From NCBI GenBank assembly GCA_944321085.1, contig CALUJY010000008.1, positions 1 to 64,000 of the forward strand: 64,000 bases of DNA, in the 5' to 3' direction. The notes under the pieces were generated by a model. The model saw nothing but the letters and a program-made list of their open reading frames with translations, made no database searches and had not been told where the DNA came from. The position numbers and the translations under genes were made by a program. This stretch comes from an uncultured Barnesiella sp. (GTDB lineage Bacteria > Bacteroidota > Bacteroidia > Bacteroidales > Barnesiellaceae_A). This document shows positions 36,334-46,277 of this stretch, piece after piece. The stretch's first letter is position 1, and every line of letters begins with the position of its first letter.

Positions 36334-36368
36334 ATTACCCGGTTGCCGCCTGGCGGCAACCGGGTAAT
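36334..36368 (-). terminator. Terminator of the pectinesterase gene
   Basis: Perfect 17-base complementary arms (36334-36350, 36352-36368) and, on the minus strand, a T-rich tail (TTTTATATC). It lies 29 bases past the stop. Confidence 0.8.
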
Positions 36369-36397
36369 GGTATGAACTATTGCGGGTAACGCAGTTT

Positions 36398-39300
36398 TTA
36401 GAATTTTACTACGCGGGCTACTTCGGTTCTGCCATCGGCAGTAGCAGCTTTGACGATGTAGCATCCTGCCGGGAGTCTGTTCATATCGAGGGTAGCGATG
36501 TTATCTTTGACGTTGTTGAGCAGACGGCCGTTGAGGTCATATACGTAAACGGTAGAAACGCCATCGGCAAGGTAAAGCGTATTTTCTACGCGGGTATTGA
36601 CGATGAGTTTGCCTTTTGCTATCATATTCTCGATACCGCTCTTGTCCCATTCGAGGGTAGCAGCCTCGCTCAATGCACCATATTCCGATGTAGATATGAT
36701 GCTGAATTGTGCTTCGGTGCGCTCGGCTACGTCGTAGCTAAATTCGTTGGTGGTAGAGAATCCGGCTACCTCATTGTCAACCAATATGACATAGCAAGCT
36801 GTTGCTTCTGTTGCGGTCCATGTGAGAAGTTTGGCTTCGAGGTTGTACGATATGTAGTCGGTAGCTGCGGGTACCGATATTTTTGTCGTGGCATCCCAGT
36901 CGTCATTTCCTTTGAGAACGTTCTCGCGTGAGTACATGGCCACTTCTTCATCGGTGAGAGTGGTAGGACGGCTGTCGGACAATGGGTCGGCTACAAGGAT
37001 ATCGTTTTGTGTAAACGAGAAATCGGTGCGACGACTTGCCGTAGATACAGGGTTACCATTGCGGTCCATGCTGTTATACTCGGCCATCAAAGCAGGTATT
37101 GCCGACATCGTTGTCCAACCTTGGTCGGTGGGAACGAGATTCATTTGAGTGTTGAGGTAAACTACGCGGGGAGCGTTTTTCCACGGACGACCCAAATAGA
37201 AGTCTTTGTTGCGCGACGAAACACCGTCGATGGTACAGCTTTCGAATACGTAACCGTAGGTGTTGTTGATGTCGGTCGATGCTGCCGTGATGCAGTTGCC
37301 CGAACGGTCTTCGATGTAAAGAAGACAGTTCTCGAAGTAGCATGTACCGTCGCCGAAGATGAAGTCAACCGTACCGCGGATGTCGCAGTTGAGGTAGTAT
37401 TGACGGTCGCTACCGGTGTTAGATGTAAGGTGGGTATCTTGGTAACCGGTGAGTCGGATGTTCTTAAAGACAGATTTGTCTGAGTAAACTTTCAGTGCTA
37501 CGGCTTGGCCGATGTTCATGCCTGCTGTATTGGAGATGGTCATATTCTCGCAATAGAAGTCATCGGCGAGGATTTCCATGGTTTGGCAGGTCGATGTGCC
37601 ATAGGTAAGTCCGCCTTCGGTGAGGCCTGAGTAGTGGCTACCGGTAATGACAACGCCTTCGAGGCTCTGTCCGATGAGGCTTACATGAGCTTTGGTTGCC
37701 GACAATGTGGGATATTCGTTGTATGTACCGTTCTTGACAAAGATGCGGAATGTACTTGCGTTGTTTTCGGGAACAGCATCGAAGGCCGATTGTATGGTCG
37801 TGCCGTTACCTGTGCCATCGGCAGCTACAACGAAGTCGTAGAGTGCAGCCTCGACAGCGGGACGCTCTTTTGTTGTGAATGTCAGGCTGAAAGCCTCGTT
37901 AGTGCGGTCGTAGTAGTCGGTTACAGCTCCGGCAGAGACTTCGAGAGTATATTGAGTCTCGTATTTGAGGTTGGCATAGGGGAGTGTTACGATGTTGCTC
38001 AGGATGTTCGGCGTAAGTTCTTTGCCATTGAGTATAAAGGTACCGGTAGAGGCCTTGACAGGTTTGCTGAATGTGAGCTTGATGTTGCCCGAGGTGGCTA
38101 CGTCGGTAGCGTTCTCAGCGGGTGTCGAGGCAGCAAGTGTGGGAGCTTTACCGTCGTCGGCTGCTGCTGCATTGTCGAAGAAGTCGTTGACTGTAATGTT
38201 GTAGAACCAGAAGTTGACATCATCTTTTATGATACGAACAACCGTCTCGTCGCTCGAAAGTGCAGCTGCACTGCTGAAACTGATAATATCATTGTTGCCT
38301 ATAATGACAGTTTCGAGTGTACTCCATGAGCCGTCGTTGGCTTGTTTCTGTACGAAATATTTGTGAGGTTCGCTACCGCCACCGCATTGAATTTTGAATG
38401 TAAGGTCGCCAATAGTGGTTGCCGACAGTTGTACGTAGTCGGTTTTGAAACCCCATCCGTTTGAGCCGCGGTCGCGTGCGCTGGATACGTTGCCGAATGT
38501 AATATCGGCTCCATTGACGTTGATAGTGACATTACCCATGGCTTCGTCTTCGGGGAAATCTGTTGAGTTGGGAGCATAGGTGTAGAGCACCTCGCCGCTG
38601 TAATCGCCTTTGCTGACGATGTTATAAGAAGCACCGGCAAAGCTGTTGCCCGAAGCATCGACGATGGCTCCCTCAGGAATGGTCACGGTGTATTCGGTAG
38701 CAAATGCAAGACCCGATACGGTGATGTACATGAGGTAGTTTTGTGAGCCTGATACGGCAGGTATCACCTCTATATCGTTGATGGTGATGGGTACATCACC
38801 GGCTTTAACTTGTTCGTTGAATACGAGGCTGAATGTCGTAGCCGTAGCATACGTGCCGCCTTCTACCAAAGTTGTCTCTACCAAAAGAGGTGCTTGGGTG
38901 TCGGGTGTCGTATATTCAGCAGTGGTCTCGGCCATTGTGGGTTCGCCTTGTTCGTTGACAAATGCTCCGGCGGGAACGGTGAGCTTATACTCGCTGTCGG
39001 TAGCAAGGCCGCTATAAGTAAGTGTGGCAACCGAACCGTTGCAGGTGATGCCGCTCTCGGGGATAACTACATCGCCAAGAGTGATGTCGCCTGTACCGCG
39101 CGTGATGTCGCAGGTAAATGTAAGGTCGATAGTACCTTCAACGGGAATAACCGTTCCGGTAGCAGGTGTGATTTGCGTTACGGCGGGAATTGTTGTTGCC
39201 GACGAAACCATACCGAAGATTTCGATGTCATGCAGATAGAAATAGTTGGAGTTTCCTACCGGGAGCATGATTTTGAAAGTAACGTTTTCTTGCGAGCCTT

Positions 39301-39745
39301 CGGGGAGGGTTACCGTAACCTCTTCGCCGGCACCGGTGATAAGGTGTTCGGCTTCGAGAGTCCATGTGCTGCCGCCGTTGGTAGAGTAGTAGAAACCAAA
39401 GCCGCGGTTGTTACCGGTGGTAGAACCTTTGACTACTACTTTTGTGACCGATGCAAATTCGCCGAATTGGATGGTTGCCGTTTCGGGTTTCTTCTGCATT
39501 TCCAATGCGCCGGGAGTTGTTACTCCATTGTCGTTTTTGGCTACATAGTCGGGTTTGTACACGCAATCGACCCACGAAAGAGTGAATTCCTCTCCGTAGA
39601 TGGTAGTTGCGGTAGTGGGATTGGCAAGTTCGCCTTGGAAGTTGTTGACGTAGAGCGATTCTTCGCTATACTCTTGTGCATACAGGGTGCATGGGAGTGT
39701 TAAACTCAGGATACCCAGCAGGCATAACAATTTGCTCTTTTTCAT
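36398..39745 (-). CDS. Pectinesterase (CE8 family) with Ig-like domains and T9SS sorting domain
   Basis: A 1115-residue exported enzyme; ATG 39745 starts the signal peptide (MKKSKLLCLLGILSLTLPCT, cleaved after YAQ). A beta-sandwich domain (to about 190) is followed by Big_5-type Ig-like domains near 192-290, 290-380 and 545-640, with a further beta domain between. The CE8 beta-helix spans about 645-950 and has the expected blocks: GNGTTIQSAFDAVPENNAST, GQAVALKV, GYQDTHL, DIRGTVDFIFGDGTCYFENC and YLGRPWKN, so the two catalytic Asp and the Arg are present. It removes methyl esters from pectin, which opens the chain to pectate lyase. A T9SS sorting domain (AGCYIVKAATADGRTEVARV) ends the protein. 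It is monocistronic. Confidence 0.9.
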   Translation of the reverse strand: MKKSKLLCLLGILSLTLPCTLYAQEYSEESLYVNNFQGELANPTTATTIYGEEFTLSWVDCVYKPDYVAKNDNGVTTPGALEMQKKPETATIQFGEFASVTKVVVKGSTTGNNRGFGFYYSTNGGSTWTLEAEHLITGAGEEVTVTLPEGSQENVTFKIMLPVGNSNYFYLHDIEIFGMVSSATTIPAVTQITPATGTVIPVEGTIDLTFTCDITRGTGDITLGDVVIPESGITCNGSVATLTYSGLATDSEYKLTVPAGAFVNEQGEPTMAETTAEYTTPDTQAPLLVETTLVEGGTYATATTFSLVFNEQVKAGDVPITINDIEVIPAVSGSQNYLMYITVSGLAFATEYTVTIPEGAIVDASGNSFAGASYNIVSKGDYSGEVLYTYAPNSTDFPEDEAMGNVTINVNGADITFGNVSSARDRGSNGWGFKTDYVQLSATTIGDLTFKIQCGGGSEPHKYFVQKQANDGSWSTLETVIIGNNDIISFSSAAALSSDETVVRIIKDDVNFWFYNITVNDFFDNAAAADDGKAPTLAASTPAENATDVATSGNIKLTFSKPVKASTGTFILNGKELTPNILSNIVTLPYANLKYETQYTLEVSAGAVTDYYDRTNEAFSLTFTTKERPAVEAALYDFVVAADGTGNGTTIQSAFDAVPENNASTFRIFVKNGTYNEYPTLSATKAHVSLIGQSLEGVVITGSHYSGLTEGGLTYGTSTCQTMEILADDFYCENMTISNTAGMNIGQAVALKVYSDKSVFKNIRLTGYQDTHLTSNTGSDRQYYLNCDIRGTVDFIFGDGTCYFENCLLYIEDRSGNCITAASTDINNTYGYVFESCTIDGVSSRNKDFYLGRPWKNAPRVVYLNTQMNLVPTDQGWTTMSAIPALMAEYNSMDRNGNPVSTASRRTDFSFTQNDILVADPLSDSRPTTLTDEEVAMYSRENVLKGNDDWDATTKISVPAATDYISYNLEAKLLTWTATEATACYVILVDNEVAGFSTTNEFSYDVAERTEAQFSIISTSEYGALSEAATLEWDKSGIENMIAKGKLIVNTRVENTLYLADGVSTVYVYDLNGRLLNNVKDNIATLDMNRLPAGCYIVKAATADGRTEVARVVKF

Positions 39746-39857
39746 GGTGAAATCCAATAGTTTTGTTGATAGTTATTATGTTAATTTATTTTTAAAGTGC
39801 GTTGTAGTAAATTCATGCAGCGGAGCGTTTCATGGTATTGCTACGTAACAGAGCTGA

Positions 39858-39865
39858 CAAAAATA
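39858..39865 (-). promoter_or_regulatory. -7 box of the pectinesterase gene
   Basis: Minus strand TATTTTTG matches TAnnTTTG; a TTTC-type -33 match lies about 21 bases upstream. Leader of about 105 bases. Confidence 0.4.
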
Positions 39866-39920
39866 ATTATAATCTGTCTGATTGTGAAACGTTTCTTCTT
39901 CATTAACTATTGATAACATA

Positions 39921-39952
39921 CGACGCCGCCTTCTTGTGAGAAGACGACGTCG
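39921..39952 (-). terminator. Probable terminator of the nuo-atp operon
   Basis: A 14-position stem (39921-39934, 39939-39952) with loop TGTG pairs fully on the minus-strand RNA when G-U pairs are allowed, 26 bases past the nuoN stop. The T-tract is weak. Confidence 0.5.
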
Positions 39953-39977
39953 CGAAAGGTATGTTTTGTATGTCGGA

Positions 39978-41420
39978 TTACATGCCGAAGCTCATGCCCG
40001 ACAGGTAACCATACACGGCACTTACAATACCGAGCAGCAAAATACCGGCTACACAGATGACAAGTCCGATGCGTGCCGACGTGTCGCTCTTGACGGCTGC
40101 TATGGGGTTATCGTTGGGGTTGATAAACATCGCCTTGACAACCAAGAGATAGTAGTAGAGCGATATGATGGTATTGAGCAATGCAATGAGCACCAGAATG
40201 TAGTATCCGGCATGTACTGCCGATGTGAAAATAAAGAATTTGCTGAAAAATCCTGCAAAGGGAGGGATACCTGCCAACGAGAACATGGCGAGCATCATTG
40301 TGAGGCTCAGTTTGGGGTTGGTTCGGTATAGCCCGTCGTAGTCGTCCATGCTTACTTTGCCGGTTTTGTTTTCTATGGCTGCTATTACGCCGAAAGCGGC
40401 AAGGTTCGAGAAGATATACACAAGAACGTAATATACGAGTGCCGTCATACCTTGTGCGCTGCCAGCCATGATACCCAGCATGATGTAGCCTGCTTGCGAG
40501 ATAGACGAGAAAGCAAGAAAGCGTTTCAGGTTTTTCTGGCGGATGGCAAAGAGGTTACCGAGTGTGATGGTAAGCACGATAAGAGCGTAGAGTATGCCTT
40601 GCCATATTTCGGGCGAGGGGCTGAATGTCTTGAAGAGTACCCACAGGAAAGCAAAGGCCGCAGCACCTTTCGAGATAACCGAGAGGTATGAGGTGACAGC
40701 AGTGGGGCCACCTTGGTAAACGTCGGCTGTCCACAAGTGGAACGGTACCAACGAGAGCTTAAACCCGATGCCCGAGATAATAAACGTGAGGGCAACGATA
40801 AAGAGTGCCGTATTGGCAGAAGCTACCGTAGCAATATCGTCGAAATAGAGCGTCCCCGATATGGCATACATGAACGAGATGCCCATAAGGAAGAGTGCCG
40901 ACGAGAATACGGCGGTGAAAAGGTATTTGGCTCCCGACTCGTACGACTCGCCTCCTTGTTTGTTGAAAGCTACCAATGCTGCAATGGGGAGCGATGCCGT
41001 TTCCAAACCGATGAAGAAGATGAGGAAGTGTCCCGATGAAATCATCAGGTACATGCCGAAGAGGGTGAAGAATAGCAATTCATAGAACTCGCCCCGGCGT
41101 ATCTTGCAGGCCTCGCTATTAATCCACTCATGAGCTTGCAACAATATGAGTAGGGTACCTATATTGAGTATCATTTTCACCATCGTAGTCATAGGTGTGG
41201 TGACGAACATGCCGCCAAAGAGAGTGTGTGACTCTGTGCCGGGTATGCAGCTGATAGCTGTTACGGCTACGAGCAGCACGCAGGCAATGGCCGAAAACCA
41301 CTTGTCGAGAAAACGCGACGGTGCAAACAGGTCGATGAAGAAAAGGAGTACCGTCGCAGCCAAAAGGAGCAACTCGGGTTGCATATACTCCCATATCAAA
41401 GGATATTGTGATAAATCCAT
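39978..41420 (-). CDS. nuoN: NADH-quinone oxidoreductase subunit N
   Basis: A 480-residue antiporter-like membrane subunit of complex I with about 14 helices. The family block KRFLAFSSISQAGYIMLGI and the core lysine/glutamate positions of the proton channel (GLETASLPIAALVAF) are seen. It pumps one proton in the cytoplasmic membrane arm. It is the last gene of the 18-gene block, 12 bases after nuoM. Normal length. Confidence 0.95.
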   Translation of the reverse strand: MDLSQYPLIWEYMQPELLLLAATVLLFFIDLFAPSRFLDKWFSAIACVLLVAVTAISCIPGTESHTLFGGMFVTTPMTTMVKMILNIGTLLILLQAHEWINSEACKIRRGEFYELLFFTLFGMYLMISSGHFLIFFIGLETASLPIAALVAFNKQGGESYESGAKYLFTAVFSSALFLMGISFMYAISGTLYFDDIATVASANTALFIVALTFIISGIGFKLSLVPFHLWTADVYQGGPTAVTSYLSVISKGAAAFAFLWVLFKTFSPSPEIWQGILYALIVLTITLGNLFAIRQKNLKRFLAFSSISQAGYIMLGIMAGSAQGMTALVYYVLVYIFSNLAAFGVIAAIENKTGKVSMDDYDGLYRTNPKLSLTMMLAMFSLAGIPPFAGFFSKFFIFTSAVHAGYYILVLIALLNTIISLYYYLLVVKAMFINPNDNPIAAVKSDTSARIGLVICVAGILLLGIVSAVYGYLSGMSFGM

Positions 41421-41432
41421 ATCTTGTGTGTA

Positions 41433-42923
41433 TTATGATAATCGTTCTATAATGACATTAAGGCTGTTGCTGATGAGTTGCGAAATCCATCCCGGGAAGA
41501 GACCCAGTCCTGCTACGCCTATAATGAGTGTAACAGCCGAGAGGCGTTCCCACCATGTAGCGTCGGTGAGTTCGCGATGGTGTTCGTTTTGTACCTTACC
41601 ATAGAGCAGCTTGCCTACGACACGCAGGATGTAAACTGCGGTTATCACGATAGAGCAGCAAGCGATGATGGTGAATACGCGGTGGAACATATCGCTGTGT
41701 TGGAACGAGCCTACGAAAATGGTCATTTCGGCAACGAAACCACTCAATCCCGGTAAGCCTAACGAGGCGAGACCGGCGATAACGTAGCATACCGAGAGGA
41801 AAGGCATTATCTTCATCAATCCACCCATTTCGCGTATGTCGCGTGTGTGGGTACGGCCGTATATCATACCGATGAGGGCAAAGAAGAGTGCCGTCATCAG
41901 ACCGTGCGAGAGCATCTGCATCACAGCACCCGTCATGGCGGTGTTGTTGAGCATGAGGATGGCGAAGAGTACGAGGCCGCAGTGGCTTACCGATGAGTAA
42001 GCGTTGATATATTTCAGGTCGGTCTGTACGCAAGCCGAGAATGCACCGTAAACTACGCTGATACCTGTGAGTATGAGGAATATCCACGATAACTCGTTAG
42101 CGGCAAAGGGCATGAGGTAGATGGCTACTCTGAAACAGCCGTAACCTCCTAATTTCATAAGTACGCCGGCATGGAGCATCGAGACTGCCGTAGGCGCCGA
42201 TGCGTGACCGTCGGGCGACCATGTATGGAACGGGAACATGGCTCCCAGCACGCCGAAACCTACAAAGGTAAGCGGGAAGAGGAAGTACTGCCAGTTTTCG
42301 GGGATGGCGTTGTTCCGTGCTATTTCAAGCAGGTTCATCGTGTAATTGCCATCGGCCGATGAGTGGTAGTATATGCCTATGATACCCAGCATGAGCAATG
42401 CCGAACCACCCATAAGCATCAGTGTAAGTTTCATGGCCGAGTAGTTCTTTTTACCGCTACCCCAGATGCCTATAAGCAGGTACATGGGGATGAGGGCTAC
42501 CTCGTAGAACATAAACATGGTAAAGAGGTCTATCGAGATAAAGAACCCGAATACACCTATGGAGAGGAGTATGAGCCACAAGAAAAATTCTTTTGAGAGC
42601 GGCTCTATTTTCCACGATGCGAAAACACCGGCAAAAACGATAATGGCCGATAGCAGCAGCATTGTTACTGATATGCCGTCAACGCCTACCGCATAGTGTA
42701 TGTTGAGCGGTTCATACCACATCGTCGATGCTTGGAAGAGCATCTCTTCGGTGTTCCCGGCGGCACGTTCCATAAGGAACTTGATGAGCGTGTAGATGGC
42801 GAGCCCCAACTGAAGGGTAGAACCCACGACAGCTACCGTTCGTATTTGTTTCATGCTTCTTGCGATGGCAAGGCCTACCATCATCAAGAGCGGAATAAGC
42901 ACAAATAAAGATAGAAAATTCAT
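41433..42923 (-). CDS. nuoM: NADH-quinone oxidoreductase subunit M
   Basis: A 496-residue antiporter-like subunit of complex I. Diagnostic blocks: FMFYEVALIPMYLLIGIWG, HTWSPDGHASAPTAVSMLHA and LKYINAYSSVSHCGLV, with the pumping Glu and Lys in helices 5 and 7 positions. It forms a proton channel in the membrane arm. It lies 32 bases after nuoL. Confidence 0.95.
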   Translation of the reverse strand: MNFLSLFVLIPLLMMVGLAIARSMKQIRTVAVVGSTLQLGLAIYTLIKFLMERAAGNTEEMLFQASTMWYEPLNIHYAVGVDGISVTMLLLSAIIVFAGVFASWKIEPLSKEFFLWLILLSIGVFGFFISIDLFTMFMFYEVALIPMYLLIGIWGSGKKNYSAMKLTLMLMGGSALLMLGIIGIYYHSSADGNYTMNLLEIARNNAIPENWQYFLFPLTFVGFGVLGAMFPFHTWSPDGHASAPTAVSMLHAGVLMKLGGYGCFRVAIYLMPFAANELSWIFLILTGISVVYGAFSACVQTDLKYINAYSSVSHCGLVLFAILMLNNTAMTGAVMQMLSHGLMTALFFALIGMIYGRTHTRDIREMGGLMKIMPFLSVCYVIAGLASLGLPGLSGFVAEMTIFVGSFQHSDMFHRVFTIIACCSIVITAVYILRVVGKLLYGKVQNEHHRELTDATWWERLSAVTLIIGVAGLGLFPGWISQLISNSLNVIIERLS

Positions 42924-42955
42924 AGTTCTTCGTTTTTTAATTCGTCAACCTTCGG

Positions 42956-44863
42956 TTAGAAGCAACACATGGTTATAATGGCTATTACCAATGCGCCGGC
43001 AAGGAATATCCAAGCATAAGATTGTATGTAGCCCGATTGCAAGCCTTTGATACGTGCCGAGACGCCTTGTGTGACGTTGGCAAGCATGTTCATCGTGCCG
43101 TCGATGATATGACGGTCGAACCATGCGATGGGGCGGCATATCAGTGCGAAGATTATCTTGTGCGTTACGAATTGGTATATTTCATCGATATAGAAGCGAT
43201 GGTAGGCAGCTGTGTAGAGCGTGCGCATCGAGTCGGCCATGGCGCCGGGCTTCTTGTTTTCTTTCAAGAAAAGCCATGTGGCGAGCGATATGCCTATAAG
43301 TGCTATAATAATGCTCGTCGTGGCTACCGTGGGGTCGAGGTGGATATGATAGGGTTGCCCGTTGACGCTGACAAACTCGCCAAAGGGTATGAACCCGGCC
43401 ACACATGTGATGGCAGCGAGGATGATAAGGGGTATCGTCATTGTGAGCGGCGCCTCGTGAGGCGTGTGGTGAGAGTAGTCGGGCTTGTTCCACCAGAAAA
43501 TGCGGTAGTAGAGGCGGAACATGTAGAATGCTGTCAACCCGGCGACAACGGTCATCCATATACCCCAGAAGAGGCTCTTGTTCATCACGGCTGTGAGTAT
43601 CTCGTCTTTACTGAAAAAGCCCGAGAACGGCGGTATGCCGGCGATAGCCAAGCAGGCGATGAGGAACGTGATGTGGGTGATGGGCATATACTTGCGTAAT
43701 CCACCCATTGCCGTCATTTCGTTAGAGTGTACGGCATGGATGATAGCTCCTGCGCCGAGGAAGAGCAACGCTTTGAACATGGCGTGTGTAAAGAGATGGA
43801 ACATCGAAGCCATGTAGCCGAGGCCGGCATGCAGGTCGGTGTCGCGGGCAACGCCGAGAGCTACCATCATGAAGGCGATTTGCGAGATGGTAGAGAAGGC
43901 GAGTACACGTTTTATATCGCTTTGTACACACGCTACGATAGCGGCATAGAGTGCTGTTACGGCACCTACGACGGTGATGAAGTCGAGTACCTCGGGCGTT
44001 ACGCAGAAGAGCGGGAAGAGGCGGGCTACCAAGTACACACCGGCTACTACCATCGTAGCGGCATGGATGAGTGCCGATACAGGGGTAGGACCTTCCATAG
44101 CATCGGGTAACCAAATGTGTAACGGGAACATGGCCGACTTACCTGCACCTCCCATGAAGATGAGTGCCAAAGCCCATGCTGCTACCGAGCAACCGAGGAA
44201 CGAAGCGCCTGCCGTCTCGGTAATGATGGTGCCGGGTGCTGCTGTGAGGGTGGCAAAATCGAATGTCTTGGTGTAGAACGAAAGGATGAGGATACCTATC
44301 AGGAAGCCGAGGTCGGCAAAGCGTGTAACGATAAATGCTTTCTTCGAAGCCGATACGGCCTCAGGTTTGGTGTAATAGAATCCGATGAGCAGGTACGACG
44401 ATACGCCCACAAGCTCCCAAAAGATATACATCTGGAAGATGTTGGTGGCAACGACGAGTCCCAGCATCGACATGCTGAAAAGCGACAGGAAAGCGTAGTA
44501 ACGTTGAAATCCTATCTCGCCGTGCATGTAACCGAGGCTGTATATGTGTACCATGAGCGACACCGTGGTGATGACAACGAGCATCATTACCGAAATGGGG
44601 TCGAGGTAGATACCCAAGTCGATATGCAGAAAATCGGTGAATCTGAGCCACTCTATATTGATAGCTGTGACAGGCGGGAATTCACCGTCGATGCGTGGTT
44701 GTGTAAAGTATTGGTAGGCTGTGGTGTAGGCGACAGCCGTGCACACTATCATGCCGAGTGTGCCTAAAATACCCGCCATGCGGGGGCTGAGCTTGCTGTC
44801 TAAGAGACCCAACAGCAAGAACATCGCCATCGGCAGTAATAAAATGATAACTGTATATTCCAT
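42956..44863 (-). CDS. nuoL: NADH-quinone oxidoreductase subunit L
   Basis: A 635-residue subunit, the largest antiporter-like part of complex I, with the distal channel and the long lateral helix. Blocks: NIFQMYIFWELVGVSSYLLI, AMFPLHIWLPDAMEGPTPVS, HAATMVVAGVYLVAR and KRVLAFSTISQIAFMMVALG. The C-terminal helices 540-635 are amphipathic. Gap to nuoK: 9 bases. Normal length. Confidence 0.95.
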   Translation of the reverse strand: MEYTVIILLLPMAMFLLLGLLDSKLSPRMAGILGTLGMIVCTAVAYTTAYQYFTQPRIDGEFPPVTAINIEWLRFTDFLHIDLGIYLDPISVMMLVVITTVSLMVHIYSLGYMHGEIGFQRYYAFLSLFSMSMLGLVVATNIFQMYIFWELVGVSSYLLIGFYYTKPEAVSASKKAFIVTRFADLGFLIGILILSFYTKTFDFATLTAAPGTIITETAGASFLGCSVAAWALALIFMGGAGKSAMFPLHIWLPDAMEGPTPVSALIHAATMVVAGVYLVARLFPLFCVTPEVLDFITVVGAVTALYAAIVACVQSDIKRVLAFSTISQIAFMMVALGVARDTDLHAGLGYMASMFHLFTHAMFKALLFLGAGAIIHAVHSNEMTAMGGLRKYMPITHITFLIACLAIAGIPPFSGFFSKDEILTAVMNKSLFWGIWMTVVAGLTAFYMFRLYYRIFWWNKPDYSHHTPHEAPLTMTIPLIILAAITCVAGFIPFGEFVSVNGQPYHIHLDPTVATTSIIIALIGISLATWLFLKENKKPGAMADSMRTLYTAAYHRFYIDEIYQFVTHKIIFALICRPIAWFDRHIIDGTMNMLANVTQGVSARIKGLQSGYIQSYAWIFLAGALVIAIITMCCF

Positions 44864-44872
44864 AGCGGTATC

Positions 44873-45184
44873 TTAGTATTTCATATCGTCGAGGTTCTCC
44901 GCATCGATGTTACGGATGTGACGGAAGATGTTAATAATAATGGCGATGGCAATAGCTGTCTCTGCTGCTGCAATACCTATGGCGAAGAGGGTGAAAATCA
45001 TACCCTCCATAGCGTCGGGGTAAAGGTAGCGGTTGAAAACGGCGAAATTGATGTCGACAGCATTGAGCATAAGCTCTATGGAGATGAGCATCATGAGCAT
45101 ATTTTTGCGGGTGATGAAACCGTACACGCCGGCAAAGAACATGATGGTACTGATGATGATGTAATATATCATAGGTGTTTCCAT
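44873..45184 (-). CDS. nuoK: NADH-quinone oxidoreductase subunit K
   Basis: A 103-residue protein with three membrane helices and the two conserved glutamates (SIELMLNAVDINF and AAAETAIAIA) that form part of the E-channel between the quinone site and the pump subunits. Spacing of 9 bases to each neighbour. Confidence 0.95.
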   Translation of the reverse strand: METPMIYYIIISTIMFFAGVYGFITRKNMLMMLISIELMLNAVDINFAVFNRYLYPDAMEGMIFTLFAIGIAAAETAIAIAIIINIFRHIRNIDAENLDDMKY

Positions 45185-45193
45185 AATCTCTTG

Positions 45194-45703
45194 TTAGCGT
45201 TTGCGGGCAATCATGATGCCTCCGATGATACATGCCAGTAACAACACACTGATTGCCTCGAAAGGAAGGAGATACTGGAACTTCTCCATCCCGATGAGGG
45301 CGTGACCTATGGCCTTGACGTCGAGTTCGCCACCTGTGAGGGGAATAGTCTCGAAGGGATAGGTGATAAGGGCATACGTGCAAATTGCCGTACCGGCGAT
45401 AGCGAGAATAAGCCCGAGAATGCGTTTAACTATACTTGCTTGCGGTGTGCGTTCTCCCGGGTGCGATGTGAGCAGGATAGAGAATACAAACAGCACAAGA
45501 ATACCTCCTGCGTAGACGGCGAGTTGTACCGCCCCGAGGAATGTATAGTCGAGCATGAAATAGATACCCGCCGTGGCAAAAAGTACGAACAGCAAGTATG
45601 TGGCAGCTCGAAGGATGCGGCGGGTCGTGACGGTAAGTACCGAACATATCACGATCACTATCGCAAGCAAGTAGAAAATGACCTGTTGAGCGATTGATTC
45701 CAT
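45194..45703 (-). CDS. nuoJ: NADH-quinone oxidoreductase subunit J
   Basis: A 169-residue protein with five membrane helices. The family glycine/tyrosine-rich helix 3 appears as GAVQLAVYAGGILVLFVF, the site of conformational change in complex I turnover. Lies between nuoI and nuoK with 9-base gaps. Confidence 0.94.
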   Translation of the reverse strand: MESIAQQVIFYLLAIVIVICSVLTVTTRRILRAATYLLFVLFATAGIYFMLDYTFLGAVQLAVYAGGILVLFVFSILLTSHPGERTPQASIVKRILGLILAIAGTAICTYALITYPFETIPLTGGELDVKAIGHALIGMEKFQYLLPFEAISVLLLACIIGGIMIARKR

Positions 45704-45712
45704 ATATGAGTA

Positions 45713-46198
45713 TTATTCTGATTTTTCTTCTTTATTCGGTTGCGAGGGTTCGGGGCGGTAGTTGAGTTGTTTCACCAACTTGTCGCGTGTGAACACTGCT
45801 TGCTCGAAGTCGTTTGTAAACTTGATGGCATGGTGCGGGCATGTCGTTACGCAAAGCATGCAGAAAGTGCAGCTGCCCAAATCGTAGATATAGCGGTCGA
45901 GTACACGTTTGGTTTTGCCATCTTCTGTCTCTATTTTCTTCGACTCGATGCGGATTGTCCCGTTGGGGCAGTTGTTTTGGCATATCCCGCAGGCAATACA
46001 TTTGTGGTTACCTTCTTCATCATAAATGAGGTTGAGCGTAGCCCTGAAACGTTCCGGAATGACGAGCGTTTTTCGGTTCTCGGGGTATTGTTCGGTAACT
46101 TTGTGGCTGAAGAAATATTTACCGGTGACACGCATGCCGTGCAACAGGCTGCCAAGTCCCTTAAAGAATGAGGTGAAATAGTTATTAGTACTTCCCAT
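45713..46198 (-). CDS. nuoI: NADH-quinone oxidoreductase subunit I (two [4Fe-4S] clusters)
   Basis: A 161-residue ferredoxin-like subunit with two motifs, CIACGICQNNCP and CTFCMLCVTTCP, that hold clusters N6a and N6b. These would pass electrons to NuoB. It begins 79 bases after atpG, the second junction between ATP synthase and complex I genes. No promoter of the TAnnTTTG type or terminator is seen in that gap, only a short palindrome (46261-46271). The NADH-binding subunits NuoEFG that normally feed it are not encoded here. Confidence 0.95.
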   Translation of the reverse strand: MGSTNNYFTSFFKGLGSLLHGMRVTGKYFFSHKVTEQYPENRKTLVIPERFRATLNLIYDEEGNHKCIACGICQNNCPNGTIRIESKKIETEDGKTKRVLDRYIYDLGSCTFCMLCVTTCPHHAIKFTNDFEQAVFTRDKLVKQLNYRPEPSQPNKEEKSE

Positions 46199-46277
46199 AG
46201 GTTGCTGTGATAGAGTATCTATCTCTCTTCGTCGTTATACTTTATGGTTTGATATGTAGTGGGCTAAGCCCGTTTTA

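Noticed and set aside
38810..39703. 297-codon open frame opposite the pectinesterase gene
   Set aside because: Cysteine-rich artefact of antisense codon use; no signal peptide or domain.
46261..46271. Short palindrome between atpG and nuoI as a terminator or separate promoter region
   Set aside because: Only five base pairs per arm, T-run on the wrong strand and no -7 box, so it does not argue for separate transcription of nuoI.
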